The notes beneath the pieces are model-generated. The model ran no database searches. It had not been told where the DNA came from and worked only from the letters and a program-made list of their open reading frames with translations. The translations under genes and the position numbers were made by a program. Positions 17,701 through 26,249 of a stretch of DNA of 64,000 nucleotides are shown one piece after another; within the stretch, counting starts at the first letter, position 1, and each line of letters opens with the position of its first letter. The stretch is from Deltaproteobacteria bacterium (GTDB lineage Bacteria; Myxococcota_C; UBA6777): the NCBI GenBank assembly GCA_006226375.1, contig SBHC01000081.1, positions 62,001 through 126,000 of the forward strand, read 5' to 3'.

Positions 17701-19094
17701 CGGAAAGCTTGTCCCATGGCGTGGCGCGATTGATCGTGGAATACAACCGAAACTGCATTCCCCTGCAAGAGATGACCTGGCAGACCGAAGAGAGCAAACA
17801 AGCCTACGAAACCTGGCTGAAAGCCCGCGAGGCGAAAGTCAAAGGCCAGAACTTTAAGCAGAAGGCCAGCGAGATTCCCTTGGAGCAGCAAGAGTTTCGC
17901 TCCACAGCGTTCAACGCCCTCCACTTTCTCAGCACCACGTCGCAACGAGACAGCGCGATTCGTCGAATCTTTGGTGAGCGTGTGCTGCGGCTGCTACAGG
18001 CCGAACGCCGCCAACTCTTCCGTGAGACCTTTGGGTTCTACCCCTACCACCAACTTCCCAAAGAGTACCGAACGTTCAACGTCTACCAGTGGTACTTGAA
18101 TAACTTTGCAGGCGGTCGCTTCTTCCTGTTTCCGTTCAAGATGCTGTGGTGGTTTCTCAAAGGGTTCGTGTGGGGATTCCTTCAGATTCGACGACTGGTT
18201 CGGGATGTTCTCCGCCCCCCCAGCGAAGACGACGCCCGTCAGGTTGGTCATGCGCCGTTCGACGTAGCCATTCGTAAGATCAACCGGATGCGCAAGCCGA
18301 TTTACATCGAGTACATGCGGCTCCGGGCCAAGCTCGACGCCGAGTACCTGGGTCTCTACCTCCCCGGACAAGACCTTTCGGGTCTGGAAGGTCACACCTA
18401 CCAGGCAGACCTCGATTTCATCGCAGCCACCGAGGTGGAACGGATCGAGTTCCACGAGATCTCCAACGCCCGTCGCGAGCAGATGACTTTGTTTGATGAG
18501 TTCCTCACACAGCTCGATTGGAAAGACGAGAACTTCGTCAACTACCTCACCACCATTGACCCGGATCTTGCCGAACACTCGAACGTGGTGATGCGTGCGA
18601 TCACCTCCGCCTTTTCTGCCGATTATCATGGGATCCGTTCGTTTGTAGAAGCCCAACACAAGCTCAACGAGATCTTTGAGGAAGGCCGAGAACAGACCAA
18701 GCGTGTCCCCTTCCGTCGGCGATGGTCGTCCCACCTCCGACGATTCTTCCGCTACGTGTTGATGTTCCGAAGCGATAAGGAATACAAGACGTTCCGTCGC
18801 TACTGGGAGAACTCTGAGGCATCCCAAGGAGGGCAAGACGCCTTCAAGGCAAGCTGGCACCTCTACCTGAAGCGCCGCCCCCAATTGCTTCCCTGGGTGA
18901 TGCTCGCCTCAGAACAAGACACCCTCTTGCTGGAACGAGCCAAGGCTGAGCTGGAGACAGTGCTGAGAACCAGCCAAACCTGGACCGAAGAGCTCCTCAG
19001 CCTGCGAACCTTGCAAACCATCACGCGCCTCGACATCCGCTTGTACCGCGAGCTTATCTACACACTCGGCGGCTACAACCACCCAAAGTCATAA
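14709..19094 (+). CDS. Giant membrane protein with pore-less voltage-sensor-like domain
   Basis: 1461 residues, GTG start with GGGAGAG 8 bases upstream. Residues ~80-370 are predicted coiled coil. Residues ~396-505 resemble an S1-S4 voltage sensor: S1 396-409, S2 421-445 with acidic E437, S3 455-474 with D459 in FFVDFLPAIP, and an S4 with basic residues at every third position (R486, R489, R492, R495, R498, K501, R504). No TxGYG-type selectivity filter follows; instead comes a long helical cytoplasmic stretch, two more hydrophobic segments (~727-745 and ~757-780), an Ala/Gln-rich linker and a large C-terminal helical part with another hydrophobic patch near 1135-1160. I know no family of this architecture. 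Coupled to the beta-helix lipoprotein upstream. Could be a voltage-responsive regulator, a proton path as in Hv1, or a mechanosensor; unproven. Confidence 0.72.
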   Translation: MSVTLHPKEQQLHLDIAAQLNQPQRQSPTWEHAWESATSLFLLRLYLHNEHAETLRLFEALEPHAQDLAQRCAKSLSEARYSGHIQTTIHSLQRQLEKTIGNVNRAHHEIIDDLQELQASLDALLWISHDSPPLADAENLSAEALADLSLLEREIQEAKETLVENSKKSKITTEARVENQQLRAQTEKLRQECANLYGTVLTQEMDDFLERTQDGPPPEPTLRDVKETWLQLQRAEELQLAYQKEKYKRNTYVSDHLQQCVKQVDDRREFLQQKLVHLNHALPELLLREFWGQPTRFLLDDIDDQMATLDDQAIPLALRHIEQMEAQVVWLTELLEPIRNGAPSPNEETEQNFQIALRQLKRIRYRLRVERQERGLQYSMETKFGRKTVARMETTVIVLIFLVLLFLVAEASFSLSAETLHLMMWADTLICGFFLAEFFTKLVLVEERWLYFRRHFFVDFLPAIPFGFILWFWQTQSAVKHLTAGRAIRLVRLTRLSRYIKVLRPAIRIFRLFSFLVRAIGSLLRKYEGLFNRNIIIFPSPEESFVPQNQRLQLEIQQLRERCRRRTRMHMGLLPLGEKLDVAEERLAHLRDQMQRYPSHQPFSRIKTGGAEVVYLPKLINRMIHIDAIEVEEVLGRNMVQQAYRIFRYMSLPVVRALPGMRGVAKAYQTYDPAGMLAWLIRSWGRFLQRIQATIDWFGDFHGIVTGPKVLDRIGNTLVSATLRPARRLLLFGFFFLFLSGLIYAFDHHTLKGAAAFFAKFLGTPIIVLGSISLIPLVLGFWFRRIANASSDYFGRVAEAQFMGNLQQLKQHRTPADLTLLVQRVLHPEAVLQDQALPPQDKLVDELIQQLHNFGKLEEYQEYGVLVEEQQQSAAFSVEASTAFAVAAVQGPAPGASAVSSGTTPQQAPELNTEEQAHQWLERERMLALYEDYLRGSPLHRSDTPTTNQLLGNLTIQNIRRHRLTMTLLDNLRIDRLDLSRPRLFHFLGPYLWFTAITESLSHGVARLIVEYNRNCIPLQEMTWQTEESKQAYETWLKAREAKVKGQNFKQKASEIPLEQQEFRSTAFNALHFLSTTSQRDSAIRRIFGERVLRLLQAERRQLFRETFGFYPYHQLPKEYRTFNVYQWYLNNFAGGRFFLFPFKMLWWFLKGFVWGFLQIRRLVRDVLRPPSEDDARQVGHAPFDVAIRKINRMRKPIYIEYMRLRAKLDAEYLGLYLPGQDLSGLEGHTYQADLDFIAATEVERIEFHEISNARREQMTLFDEFLTQLDWKDENFVNYLTTIDPDLAEHSNVVMRAITSAFSADYHGIRSFVEAQHKLNEIFEEGREQTKRVPFRRRWSSHLRRFFRYVLMFRSDKEYKTFRRYWENSEASQGGQDAFKASWHLYLKRRPQLLPWVMLASEQDTLLLERAKAELETVLRTSQTWTEELLSLRTLQTITRLDIRLYRELIYTLGGYNHPKS

Positions 19095-19270
19095 GTTTTT
19101 TTCCATACATTCTCGGCGTCAGACGGTTGACAGAGCCCCCCATTCCTTGCCATATCTAAAGCTCTGGTTCAATGAAGTAGCTCCTTAAATTTGTGGACGA
19201 ATGTTCGCCGTGTTTGACCCGTCTGTCACAAAACAACGGACAACAAGCTGCTTTTTGGTGTGAGGAAAGT

Positions 19271-19921
19271 ATGATGAAACATTGGTTGTGTTCTCTATGT
19301 TTGGGATGGTTGATGGGACTGGGTCTCTGTTGGATGCCCTCTGTGGCCAGCGCGGGAATCAACACCGCACAGGCTGCAAAATTTCAAGACACTCACCTGG
19401 TCGAAGTCTCTAAGAATTGGTCCGGCTTGTTGCTGAACAACTCGGTGGCTCAGGGAAGTAGCAAAGCCAACTACCAACGTCAACTCTCCATTGTAGAGCA
19501 TGACCTTCACGAGATGAAACGAGAGTACTACTCCGGTCGCTACTCTCGCGTTCGTCCAATTCTTCTCCTCACGCTTGGTGGCGCAGGGACTGCGGTCATT
19601 GGAGTCTCCTTTGTCTTCCTGGACCTGATCTCCAACCTCGCGTACTCCGGGGTCTCTGGACCCCTGATGATTGTTGGCGGCATTCTTCTCACCGTCAGCC
19701 TGGTTTGCTTCATCTCCGGTGGCGTTTGGCTGGGTCGAGTCAACCGTCGGCGCAAGCGAATGCTTCGCTACATGCGCAACGCGCAACGTCGCAAGCGTTG
19801 GCTGGAGCAGCGCCTGGGTTACGATACCCCTTACTACAGTCAGCGTCGCTCGGACGGTTCCCAAACAGGGCTGTTTGCCCTTCCCACGACAAGCGTCTCC
19901 AACGCTAGCTTCTCCTTCTAG
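19271..19921 (+). CDS. Uncharacterised membrane protein upstream of polyene exporter
   Basis: 216 residues, no family recognised. A signal-like N-terminus (to SVASA) is followed by ~75 polar residues, two transmembrane helices around residues ~92-115 and ~120-148, and a very basic stretch (RRRKRMLRYMRNAQRRKRW) ending in a polar tail rich in Ser/Tyr. If the signal is cleaved the polar N-part would be periplasmic and the tail too. GAGGAAAG lies just before the tandem ATG ATG; I use the first. Only 3 bases separate its stop from the MMPL exporter gene, so they form an operon, and a role alongside polyene export is the best guess. A TTGACA hexamer at 19127-19132 may mark its promoter, though no well-spaced -10 box is evident. 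Confidence 0.7.
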   Translation: MMKHWLCSLCLGWLMGLGLCWMPSVASAGINTAQAAKFQDTHLVEVSKNWSGLLLNNSVAQGSSKANYQRQLSIVEHDLHEMKREYYSGRYSRVRPILLLTLGGAGTAVIGVSFVFLDLISNLAYSGVSGPLMIVGGILLTVSLVCFISGGVWLGRVNRRRKRMLRYMRNAQRRKRWLEQRLGYDTPYYSQRRSDGSQTGLFALPTTSVSNASFSF

Positions 19922-19924
19922 TTC

Positions 19925-22288
19925 ATGCGCAAACACTTCGTCTTCTGGACGTTGGCAGTGGCATGCGTTGCCACCCTCTTTCTGATTCAACTCCGCTCCG
20001 GCCTCCCCATCGAAACTGATATCACAGCGCTGCTCCCGAATGAACAGCTCCACCCTGTGGAACAGAAAGCCCGCAAAGCCTTCTCGCAAAAGGCAGGCCG
20101 TCAAGTCCTCTTTCTCGTGGGGCACACCTCGTTTTCCAAGGCCCGGCGAGCCGCAACGACCCTTCGGCAACACCTCGTACGCTCCGAAGTGTTTGCGCAA
20201 TTGGAGCTAAAAGCCTCAGGGCAACAAGCCACCCGAAGTCTCTATTTTCCTCACAGAGAGCATCTCCTTGCCCAGGATGTAGTTCGCTCCCTTTCCAACC
20301 CAACGTCAGGTCCAGCCTTCCTCCAAAACACAACGAAGCTCCTGTACCACCCGCTGTATGGAGCCTTTGCTCGCAATCTTAAGCAGGACCCATTGTTGCT
20401 GTATCCTCGGTGGCTTCAAGAGCTTGCCAGCCGAGCAGGTCCAGTCGAAGTGAGAGATGGCGTGCGGGTGGTGAAGCTACACCAACGAAGCTATCTCTTT
20501 CTGACAGGAACCTTAAAACAAAGCCCCTATCATCGGACGACACAGAAGAAGCTCAACCAACATCTGGCCCAGGCTCAACAATCCATTCGCGCCCAAGCCC
20601 AAGGGGTGGATGTTCGATTCGCTGGGATGATTCGGTTCGCCTCGTACAGCGCAAGCTCGTCGGAGCGTGAGTTTTCTCGAATTGGTGTGGGAACCATCGT
20701 AGGCATCGTGCTTTTGTTGCTGCTCACCTTTGGCTCCCTGCGCCACTTGTTGGTGGCAGGCTTGCCCATTGCAGTGGGTTTGCTCTTTGCCATGACAGCG
20801 TTGTTTGCAGTCTACACCCGAGTGCATGTTCTCACCTTGGTGTTTGGTGGAAGCCTCATTGGAGTCTGCGTGGATTATGCGTTCCACTACTTCGCAGAGC
20901 ACAGCCTGGCCGAACCCTCTGCGCCTGCAGAAGCCAGCCTTTCCGTGATTCTTCCTGGAATTTTGCTGGGCGCTCTGACATCCATACTCGGTTACATGGC
21001 CTTGTTTCTAGCGCCGTTTCCGGGGCTTAAGCAGATGGCTGTCTTCTCTTCGGTGGGCTTGCTTGGTGCTCTGGGAACTGTGATTTTTTGGTTTCCTCTT
21101 CTCATGGGGCGACGTCGCTCCCAGCAGCCACCTCGAACGCTCCGTGTGTCCAACCTCTTGCTCACGTTGTGGGATCAACCTCGTTATCGTTCGGTCCTTT
21201 GGGTGCTCTTGCTCGCTTGCGCAGGAACGGCCATCTACGGGATGTACCAACTCGAAACGCGAGACGACATCCGCTTGCTGTACCACCAACCCAAGACGAT
21301 GCGGGACGACTACCAACAGATCCAACAAGCGACAGGTAACGTTGGAGTCAGTCGCTTCTTCCTTGTGCAAGGCAAAACACCGGAGCAAGTCTTGCAGCGA
21401 GAGGAACAGCTGCGGACAAAGCTCAAGAAAGAGTTGCAACAAGGAAGGCTGCGGCGAGTCCTTGCGGTGTCTCAGTTTGTCCCTTCCCAAGCGACCCAGA
21501 AACGTCATCAAGCGCTGCTGGTTCGACGTGTAGTAAAACCCGGTCATCTTCGCCGCTGGATGAAAGGAATGGGCTTTGCAGACAAGCTCATTCTGCGCAC
21601 CGAACAACGACTTCAAGCCCAACCCAAGCCCCTCACCTTGCAAGGCTGGCAACAAAGCTCCTTCTCCAAGCCACTTCGGTACTTGTGGCTGGGTTCAACA
21701 AAGTCGGGGCATGCGTCGATGGTTCTACTTGGAGGCGTCACCGATAGCCAGCGACTGGCGAAGATAGCATCCCAAGCTCTGGAAGTTCGCTATGTCGACA
21801 ATGTCGCGACAGTGTCCGGTATTTTCCGGACCTACCGAAGGCGAATCGCCGGCCTCCTCCTTGGCGTCTATGTGCTCATCTTGCTTTTGTTGGGTTGGCG
21901 GTATGGGTGGGATGCTGGCTTGCGCATCGTTCTGGTCCTTGCGGTAACAACAGGCCTTGCTTTGGGCGGATTGGGCTTGTTGGGTCAGTCGATCGATATG
22001 TTCAGCATGCTCGCATTGTTGCTGGTTTTGGGCATTGGGATTGACTACACCATCTTCTTTGCCGAAGGTAGAACGGAACAAGAAGGAACGATGCTTGCTG
22101 TCCTCCTGTCCGCTTGCACCACCATCCTTTCGTTTGGCATCCTCGCTCTAAGTACAACCCCCATGCTACGAACCTTTGGTTTGACGCTCTTTCTAGGAAT
22201 GGTGTTTGCGATGCTCTTGTCACCCCTTGCCCGTCCAAAGAAGGAACACCCGACGACACACCCCGAATCCAAGGAGTTGGAACGATGA
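19925..22288 (+). CDS. MMPL/RND-family lipid exporter (aryl polyene type)
   Basis: 787-residue inner-membrane transporter with the two-fold RND layout: one N-terminal helix, a ~200-residue periplasmic domain, five or six helices (~235-400), a second helix and periplasmic domain, and a final helix bundle (~635-770). SLIGVCVDYAFHYFAE and VLGIGIDYTIFFAEG carry the conserved GxxxDY of the proton relay in both halves. MMPL proteins of this size are a standard part of aryl polyene and xanthomonadin clusters, where they are thought to move the polyene lipid across or out of the inner membrane. Here the gene sits with two partners about 7 kb ahead of the main biosynthetic operon. It overlaps the next gene by ATGA. 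Confidence 0.88.
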   Translation: MRKHFVFWTLAVACVATLFLIQLRSGLPIETDITALLPNEQLHPVEQKARKAFSQKAGRQVLFLVGHTSFSKARRAATTLRQHLVRSEVFAQLELKASGQQATRSLYFPHREHLLAQDVVRSLSNPTSGPAFLQNTTKLLYHPLYGAFARNLKQDPLLLYPRWLQELASRAGPVEVRDGVRVVKLHQRSYLFLTGTLKQSPYHRTTQKKLNQHLAQAQQSIRAQAQGVDVRFAGMIRFASYSASSSEREFSRIGVGTIVGIVLLLLLTFGSLRHLLVAGLPIAVGLLFAMTALFAVYTRVHVLTLVFGGSLIGVCVDYAFHYFAEHSLAEPSAPAEASLSVILPGILLGALTSILGYMALFLAPFPGLKQMAVFSSVGLLGALGTVIFWFPLLMGRRRSQQPPRTLRVSNLLLTLWDQPRYRSVLWVLLLACAGTAIYGMYQLETRDDIRLLYHQPKTMRDDYQQIQQATGNVGVSRFFLVQGKTPEQVLQREEQLRTKLKKELQQGRLRRVLAVSQFVPSQATQKRHQALLVRRVVKPGHLRRWMKGMGFADKLILRTEQRLQAQPKPLTLQGWQQSSFSKPLRYLWLGSTKSGHASMVLLGGVTDSQRLAKIASQALEVRYVDNVATVSGIFRTYRRRIAGLLLGVYVLILLLLGWRYGWDAGLRIVLVLAVTTGLALGGLGLLGQSIDMFSMLALLLVLGIGIDYTIFFAEGRTEQEGTMLAVLLSACTTILSFGILALSTTPMLRTFGLTLFLGMVFAMLLSPLARPKKEHPTTHPESKELER

Positions 22289-23031
22289 GCGAGTCACCCC
22301 AACAATCAAAGTCGCGATGGTTTGTAGGGTTGTGTGTGGTTGTCCTGATCATCCTTGTCGGGTTGGCAGGCTCGGCCTATTCCATTCTCACCAGCCAGCC
22401 CAAAGGACCCCGCCGCCCTCTAGCCAAAGGTCAGATACCGCTCCCATCCAAAGAAGGGCAACGGCTTCTTCAGGAGAGCCAGGCCAAAGTCATGTTCAAG
22501 ACGCTGCAGAAATCCCTGCAAACCCAGCAACGACCGGCTTATTGCGGGGTCGCCAGCAGCGTCTCCACCCTCAACGCAATCAATCCCAAAGGGAAACTCA
22601 CCCAAACTTCCTTTTTTCATAGCAACGCAAGGAAAGTGGTGGGTCCTTTTTGGGTCACCCTTCGTGGTATGACCCTCGATGAGTTGGCCAGCTCACTCAA
22701 AAGTCACAAGGTGAAGGTCAAACAGCACTTCGCCTCAGACAACAACCTCAAGACATTTCGGAAGCTCGCTCAACGAGGTCTACAAACTCAAGGAAGCGTT
22801 GTTGTTGTTGCTTACTCTCGCAAGAAGCTTAAGCAAATTGGCTCGGGTCACATCTCACCGCTGGGAGCCTACCACGCCAAGTCAGACCGTTTCCTGGTCA
22901 TGGACGTCGCAACCTACAAATACCCTCCCCACTGGGTCAAAGCCTCCAAACTGTGGGCCGCTATCAACACCGTCGATCCATCCACCAAGAAAACACGTGG
23001 CTTTCTCCTGGTATCCTCTCAACATAGATAA
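22285..23031 (+). CDS. Membrane-anchored phytochelatin synthase-like protein
   Basis: 248 residues. One N-terminal transmembrane helix (~12-35) points the rest to the periplasm. Residues ~70-245 form a phytochelatin synthase domain (PF05023; papain-like fold). The catalytic triad is visible: C87 in AYCGVAS, H189 in SGHISP and D207 in VMDVATYKYPP; the intervals (102 and 18 residues) are close to those of plant PCS (Cys56, His162, Asp180). Bacterial half-length relatives mostly cleave Gly from glutathione rather than polymerise it. The start overlaps the exporter stop (ATGA), so it is made with the exporter. I infer a periplasmic peptidase or acyl/aminoacyl transferase acting on the polyene conjugate or on thiols. 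Metal detoxification is the alternative; no metal genes are nearby. Confidence 0.85.
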   Translation: MSESPQQSKSRWFVGLCVVVLIILVGLAGSAYSILTSQPKGPRRPLAKGQIPLPSKEGQRLLQESQAKVMFKTLQKSLQTQQRPAYCGVASSVSTLNAINPKGKLTQTSFFHSNARKVVGPFWVTLRGMTLDELASSLKSHKVKVKQHFASDNNLKTFRKLAQRGLQTQGSVVVVAYSRKKLKQIGSGHISPLGAYHAKSDRFLVMDVATYKYPPHWVKASKLWAAINTVDPSTKKTRGFLLVSSQHR

Positions 23032-23136
23032 AACCTATCAAACCTTGTTCCCAACCTCGTCCAATGCTAGGATCATCGTTTGATGTTGTTTGAATACAAC
23101 ACGATGCATGACCGACTATGATGAAGGATCACTACC

Positions 23137-26118
23137 ATGCGAACGATGCGACTGCTTTTGTTGTTTGCGCTCTGCGGAGCGTTTTGGATTGGCTCATGTG
23201 GTGAACCTGTGGTCACCAACAACAACCAAGATGCAAGCCAAGGGCAAGACGGCTTGCTTGTTGACTCGTCACCCACGGAGCTTGAAACCAAAGAAGCCGT
23301 GGTCGAAACGCCAGCAGATGAAACCACCACCACACCGGAAGAAGCGACGGTAGAGCCCGAACCCGAGCCGCCTGCTCCGACCTGCAGCGACCAACAAAAG
23401 AACGGCGGAGAGACCGACGTCGATTGTGGCGGCGCTGATTGCTCACCTTGTGAAGACAACAAGGCCTGCCAACAAGCATCAGACTGCACAAGCAAAGTTT
23501 GCGACAACAACATTTGCCAGCCCCCAAGCTGCACCGACCAGGTCCGCAACGGGGACGAAACCGACGTCGATTGCGGTGGGACTTGCGACAAATGTGCCGA
23601 CACCAAAAACTGCCTGAAACCGGAAGATTGCCAAAGCGGCGTATGTGATACAGATGTCTGCGCAGCCCCCACTTGCACCGACCAAGTCAAAAACGGTGAC
23701 GAAACCGACATTGACTGTGGCGGCTCTTGCAACAAATGTCCTTCAGGGAAAGCTTGCAAAGCAGGTTCAGACTGCGAAACGGGCGTCTGTGATGCAGACA
23801 AGTGTGTCGCCGCATCCTGCACTGACCAAGTCAAGAATGGCGATGAAACCGACGTCGATTGTGGAGGTTCTTGCAACAAGTGCGCTGACACCAAAGCCTG
23901 CAAAACTCCCGACGACTGTGCCAGCGGTGTATGTGACAACAACCAATGTGCAGCCCCAACTTGCACGGACCAAGTCACAAACGGCGACGAAACGGACACG
24001 GACTGCGGCGGCTCCTGCCCCAAATGTCCAGACACCAAAGCCTGTAAGAAACCGGAAGATTGCGTGAGTGGCGTTTGCACGTCCGACAAATGCGTTGCCC
24101 CAACTTGCACTGACCAGGTCAAGAACGGCTCCGAAACAGATGTGGACTGTGGCGACACTTGTCCCAAATGCAAAGACAACCAGGCTTGCAAGCAACCCAC
24201 GGACTGCGTCAGCGCAGTGTGCACCTCCGACAAGTGTGTCGCAGCCTCCTGCACCGACAAAGTTCAAAACGGGAGCGAAACTGACGTGGATTGCGGCGGT
24301 TCCTGCACCAAGTGCGCAGACAACCAGGCTTGCAAACAACCCTCCGATTGCACAAGCGGTGTTTGTACAGCGGGCAAATGCGTTACAGCATCCTGCTCCG
24401 ACAAAGTTCAAAACGGCGACGAAACCGACGTGGACTGCGGTGGTTCATGCAGCCCTTGCCCCAACAACGGAGCATGCAAAGTTCCAGGAGATTGTGTCAG
24501 CCAGGTCTGCACCTCAGGCAAATGTGCCGCTCCCACCTGCACCGACAAAGTTCAGAACGGGAGCGAAACCGACGTGGACTGCGGCGGTTCCTGCCCCAAA
24601 TGCGCAGACAACCAAGCATGCAAGCAACCCACAGATTGCGCGAGCGGAGTATGCACGGCTGGCAAATGCTCGACGGCCTCCTGTACAGACAAAGTGAAGA
24701 ATGGCAGCGAAACCGACGTGGACTGCGGTGGCTCTTGTGGAAAGTGTGCGGACAACGCGGCTTGCAACTCAGCCAGCGATTGTGCCAGCGGCGTTTGCGC
24801 TGGTGGCAAGTGCGCCGCACCGACGTGCACAGACAAGGTCAAGAATGGCAACGAATCTGACGTCGATTGCGGTGGGACTTGCCCGAAATGTGCAGACAAC
24901 CAAGCCTGCCAAAGCCCCGGAGACTGTACGAGTGGAGTCTGCACTAGTGGCAAGTGTGCGGCACCTTCTTGCACCGACAAAGTCAAGAATGGCTCAGAAA
25001 CCGACATCGACTGCGGCGGTTCTTGTGGAAAGTGTGCAGACAACCAGTCTTGCAAAGACGCTGGCGATTGTCAGAGCGGCGTTTGCACCGGCGGCAAGTG
25101 TGCCGCTCCTTCTTGTACCGACAAGGTGAAGAATGGCAACGAAACCGACATCGACTGTGGCGCGTCCTGCCCCAAGTGTCCTGATAACTTCGCATGCAAG
25201 GGGCCTTCGGATTGCATCAGCGCGGTTTGCACTGGCGGCAAGTGCGCTGTTCCAACCTGCATCGACAAAGCCAAGAATGGCAACGAAACCGACGTGGACT
25301 GCGGGGGTTCCTGTTCCAAATGCCCGAACAACGCGGGCTGTAGCAGCGCCAACGATTGCACAAGCGGCGTTTGCACAGGCGGCAAATGTGCGGCACCTTC
25401 CTGCACCGACAAGGTCAAGAATGGAAACGAGCTGGACGTGGACTGTGGAGGTTCTTGTGGACCCTGTGGAACCGGCCAGATCTGCACACAGAACAGCGAC
25501 TGCGCCAGCCTCATTTGCACCGGTGGCAAATGCGCTGCGCCTTCCTGCACCGACAAGGTCAAAAATGGCTCAGAAACCGACGTGGACTGTGGAGGTTCGT
25601 GTACGAAATGTGGCGCCGGAAAGAAGTGCAAGACCTCCAGCGATTGCAGCACAAACACCTGCACCTTCGGGACATGCACGTCGACCACATGCTACGTCAA
25701 CCTGGCCTACCCCCGAGCCAATTGCCGACGACTCGGAGGGACCTACAGCGCCGTAAGTTCTTGGGGAGGCAATACCCCAGCAAGAGCAGGTGACAACAGC
25801 TGCTCCACAGGCTGGAACTCGGGAGGCTACGCTGTCAAATGGTTGCGACTGGATCTTGGCTCCAACAAGTCAGTCCGAGGCGTGATGGTTGTAGCGAACA
25901 TGTCCCCGACCAGTGCCAACGTCGTTCATGTGGTCGAGACAAGCACCAACGGCTCCACCTACACCGCTCGCAAAACCTACTCGGGTAACATGCAAAACGG
26001 TCGCGTCTACACCATCGACTTTGGTGGTAGCGTAACGGCCCGGTACGTTCGTATTCGAACGACAAGTTCACCCTCCTGGGTTGCCTGGTATGAGTTCGGC
26101 GTGTTTGAGTGCCAGTAG
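23137..26118 (+). CDS. Lipoprotein with 16 Cys-rich repeats and C-terminal discoidin domain
   Basis: 993-residue lipoprotein; lipobox IGS-C21, then a Thr/Glu/Pro-rich spacer to residue ~80. Sixteen tandem 48-residue units follow (the first has 49), each with eight Cys and the core NGxETDVDCGGSCxKC. The D-x-D-C-G spacing suggests Ca-binding disulphide modules as in other predatory or surface-adhesin proteins. The last ~145 residues (from TTCYVNL) are an F5/8 type C (discoidin-like) domain with WLRLDLG and ARYVRIRTTS, a carbohydrate- or lipid-binding fold. Overall a long stalk that carries an adhesive tip away from the outer membrane. It sits between the exporter operon and the rest of the pigment cluster with its own gaps either side, so it is probably not part of pigment synthesis. 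Confidence 0.9.
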   Translation: MRTMRLLLLFALCGAFWIGSCGEPVVTNNNQDASQGQDGLLVDSSPTELETKEAVVETPADETTTTPEEATVEPEPEPPAPTCSDQQKNGGETDVDCGGADCSPCEDNKACQQASDCTSKVCDNNICQPPSCTDQVRNGDETDVDCGGTCDKCADTKNCLKPEDCQSGVCDTDVCAAPTCTDQVKNGDETDIDCGGSCNKCPSGKACKAGSDCETGVCDADKCVAASCTDQVKNGDETDVDCGGSCNKCADTKACKTPDDCASGVCDNNQCAAPTCTDQVTNGDETDTDCGGSCPKCPDTKACKKPEDCVSGVCTSDKCVAPTCTDQVKNGSETDVDCGDTCPKCKDNQACKQPTDCVSAVCTSDKCVAASCTDKVQNGSETDVDCGGSCTKCADNQACKQPSDCTSGVCTAGKCVTASCSDKVQNGDETDVDCGGSCSPCPNNGACKVPGDCVSQVCTSGKCAAPTCTDKVQNGSETDVDCGGSCPKCADNQACKQPTDCASGVCTAGKCSTASCTDKVKNGSETDVDCGGSCGKCADNAACNSASDCASGVCAGGKCAAPTCTDKVKNGNESDVDCGGTCPKCADNQACQSPGDCTSGVCTSGKCAAPSCTDKVKNGSETDIDCGGSCGKCADNQSCKDAGDCQSGVCTGGKCAAPSCTDKVKNGNETDIDCGASCPKCPDNFACKGPSDCISAVCTGGKCAVPTCIDKAKNGNETDVDCGGSCSKCPNNAGCSSANDCTSGVCTGGKCAAPSCTDKVKNGNELDVDCGGSCGPCGTGQICTQNSDCASLICTGGKCAAPSCTDKVKNGSETDVDCGGSCTKCGAGKKCKTSSDCSTNTCTFGTCTSTTCYVNLAYPRANCRRLGGTYSAVSSWGGNTPARAGDNSCSTGWNSGGYAVKWLRLDLGSNKSVRGVMVVANMSPTSANVVHVVETSTNGSTYTARKTYSGNMQNGRVYTIDFGGSVTARYVRIRTTSSPSWVAWYEFGVFECQ
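23377..25683 (+). repeat. 16 tandem 144-bp repeats coding Cys-rich modules
   Basis: In-frame units of 144 bp (first 147 bp). Adjacent later units are more alike (TDKVKNG) than the first six (TDQVKNG), showing two sub-families and stepwise expansion by duplication. Not a CRISPR: units are coding, contiguous and without spacers. Confidence 0.92.
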
Positions 26119-26249
26119 AACTCTCAAAGCTTCCCTAAAAAAGTTGGAGCAACCAGCGCCCTTGGTGGAACAAGTACAGCCCCTCTCATGTTATCCTAGC
26201 GACCATCCCACGCGACAGCCCCCCTTGCCATGAAAAGAAAGGACACAGA

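Noticed and set aside
23073-24260. 395-codon minus-strand frame across Cys-rich repeats
   Set aside because: Repetitive Ser/Gln-rich peptide is the antisense image of the 144-bp coding array.
23377-25683. Possible CRISPR because of regular repeats
   Set aside because: Repeats are 144 bp, contiguous, in frame and code for Cys-rich modules; no spacers, no cas genes.
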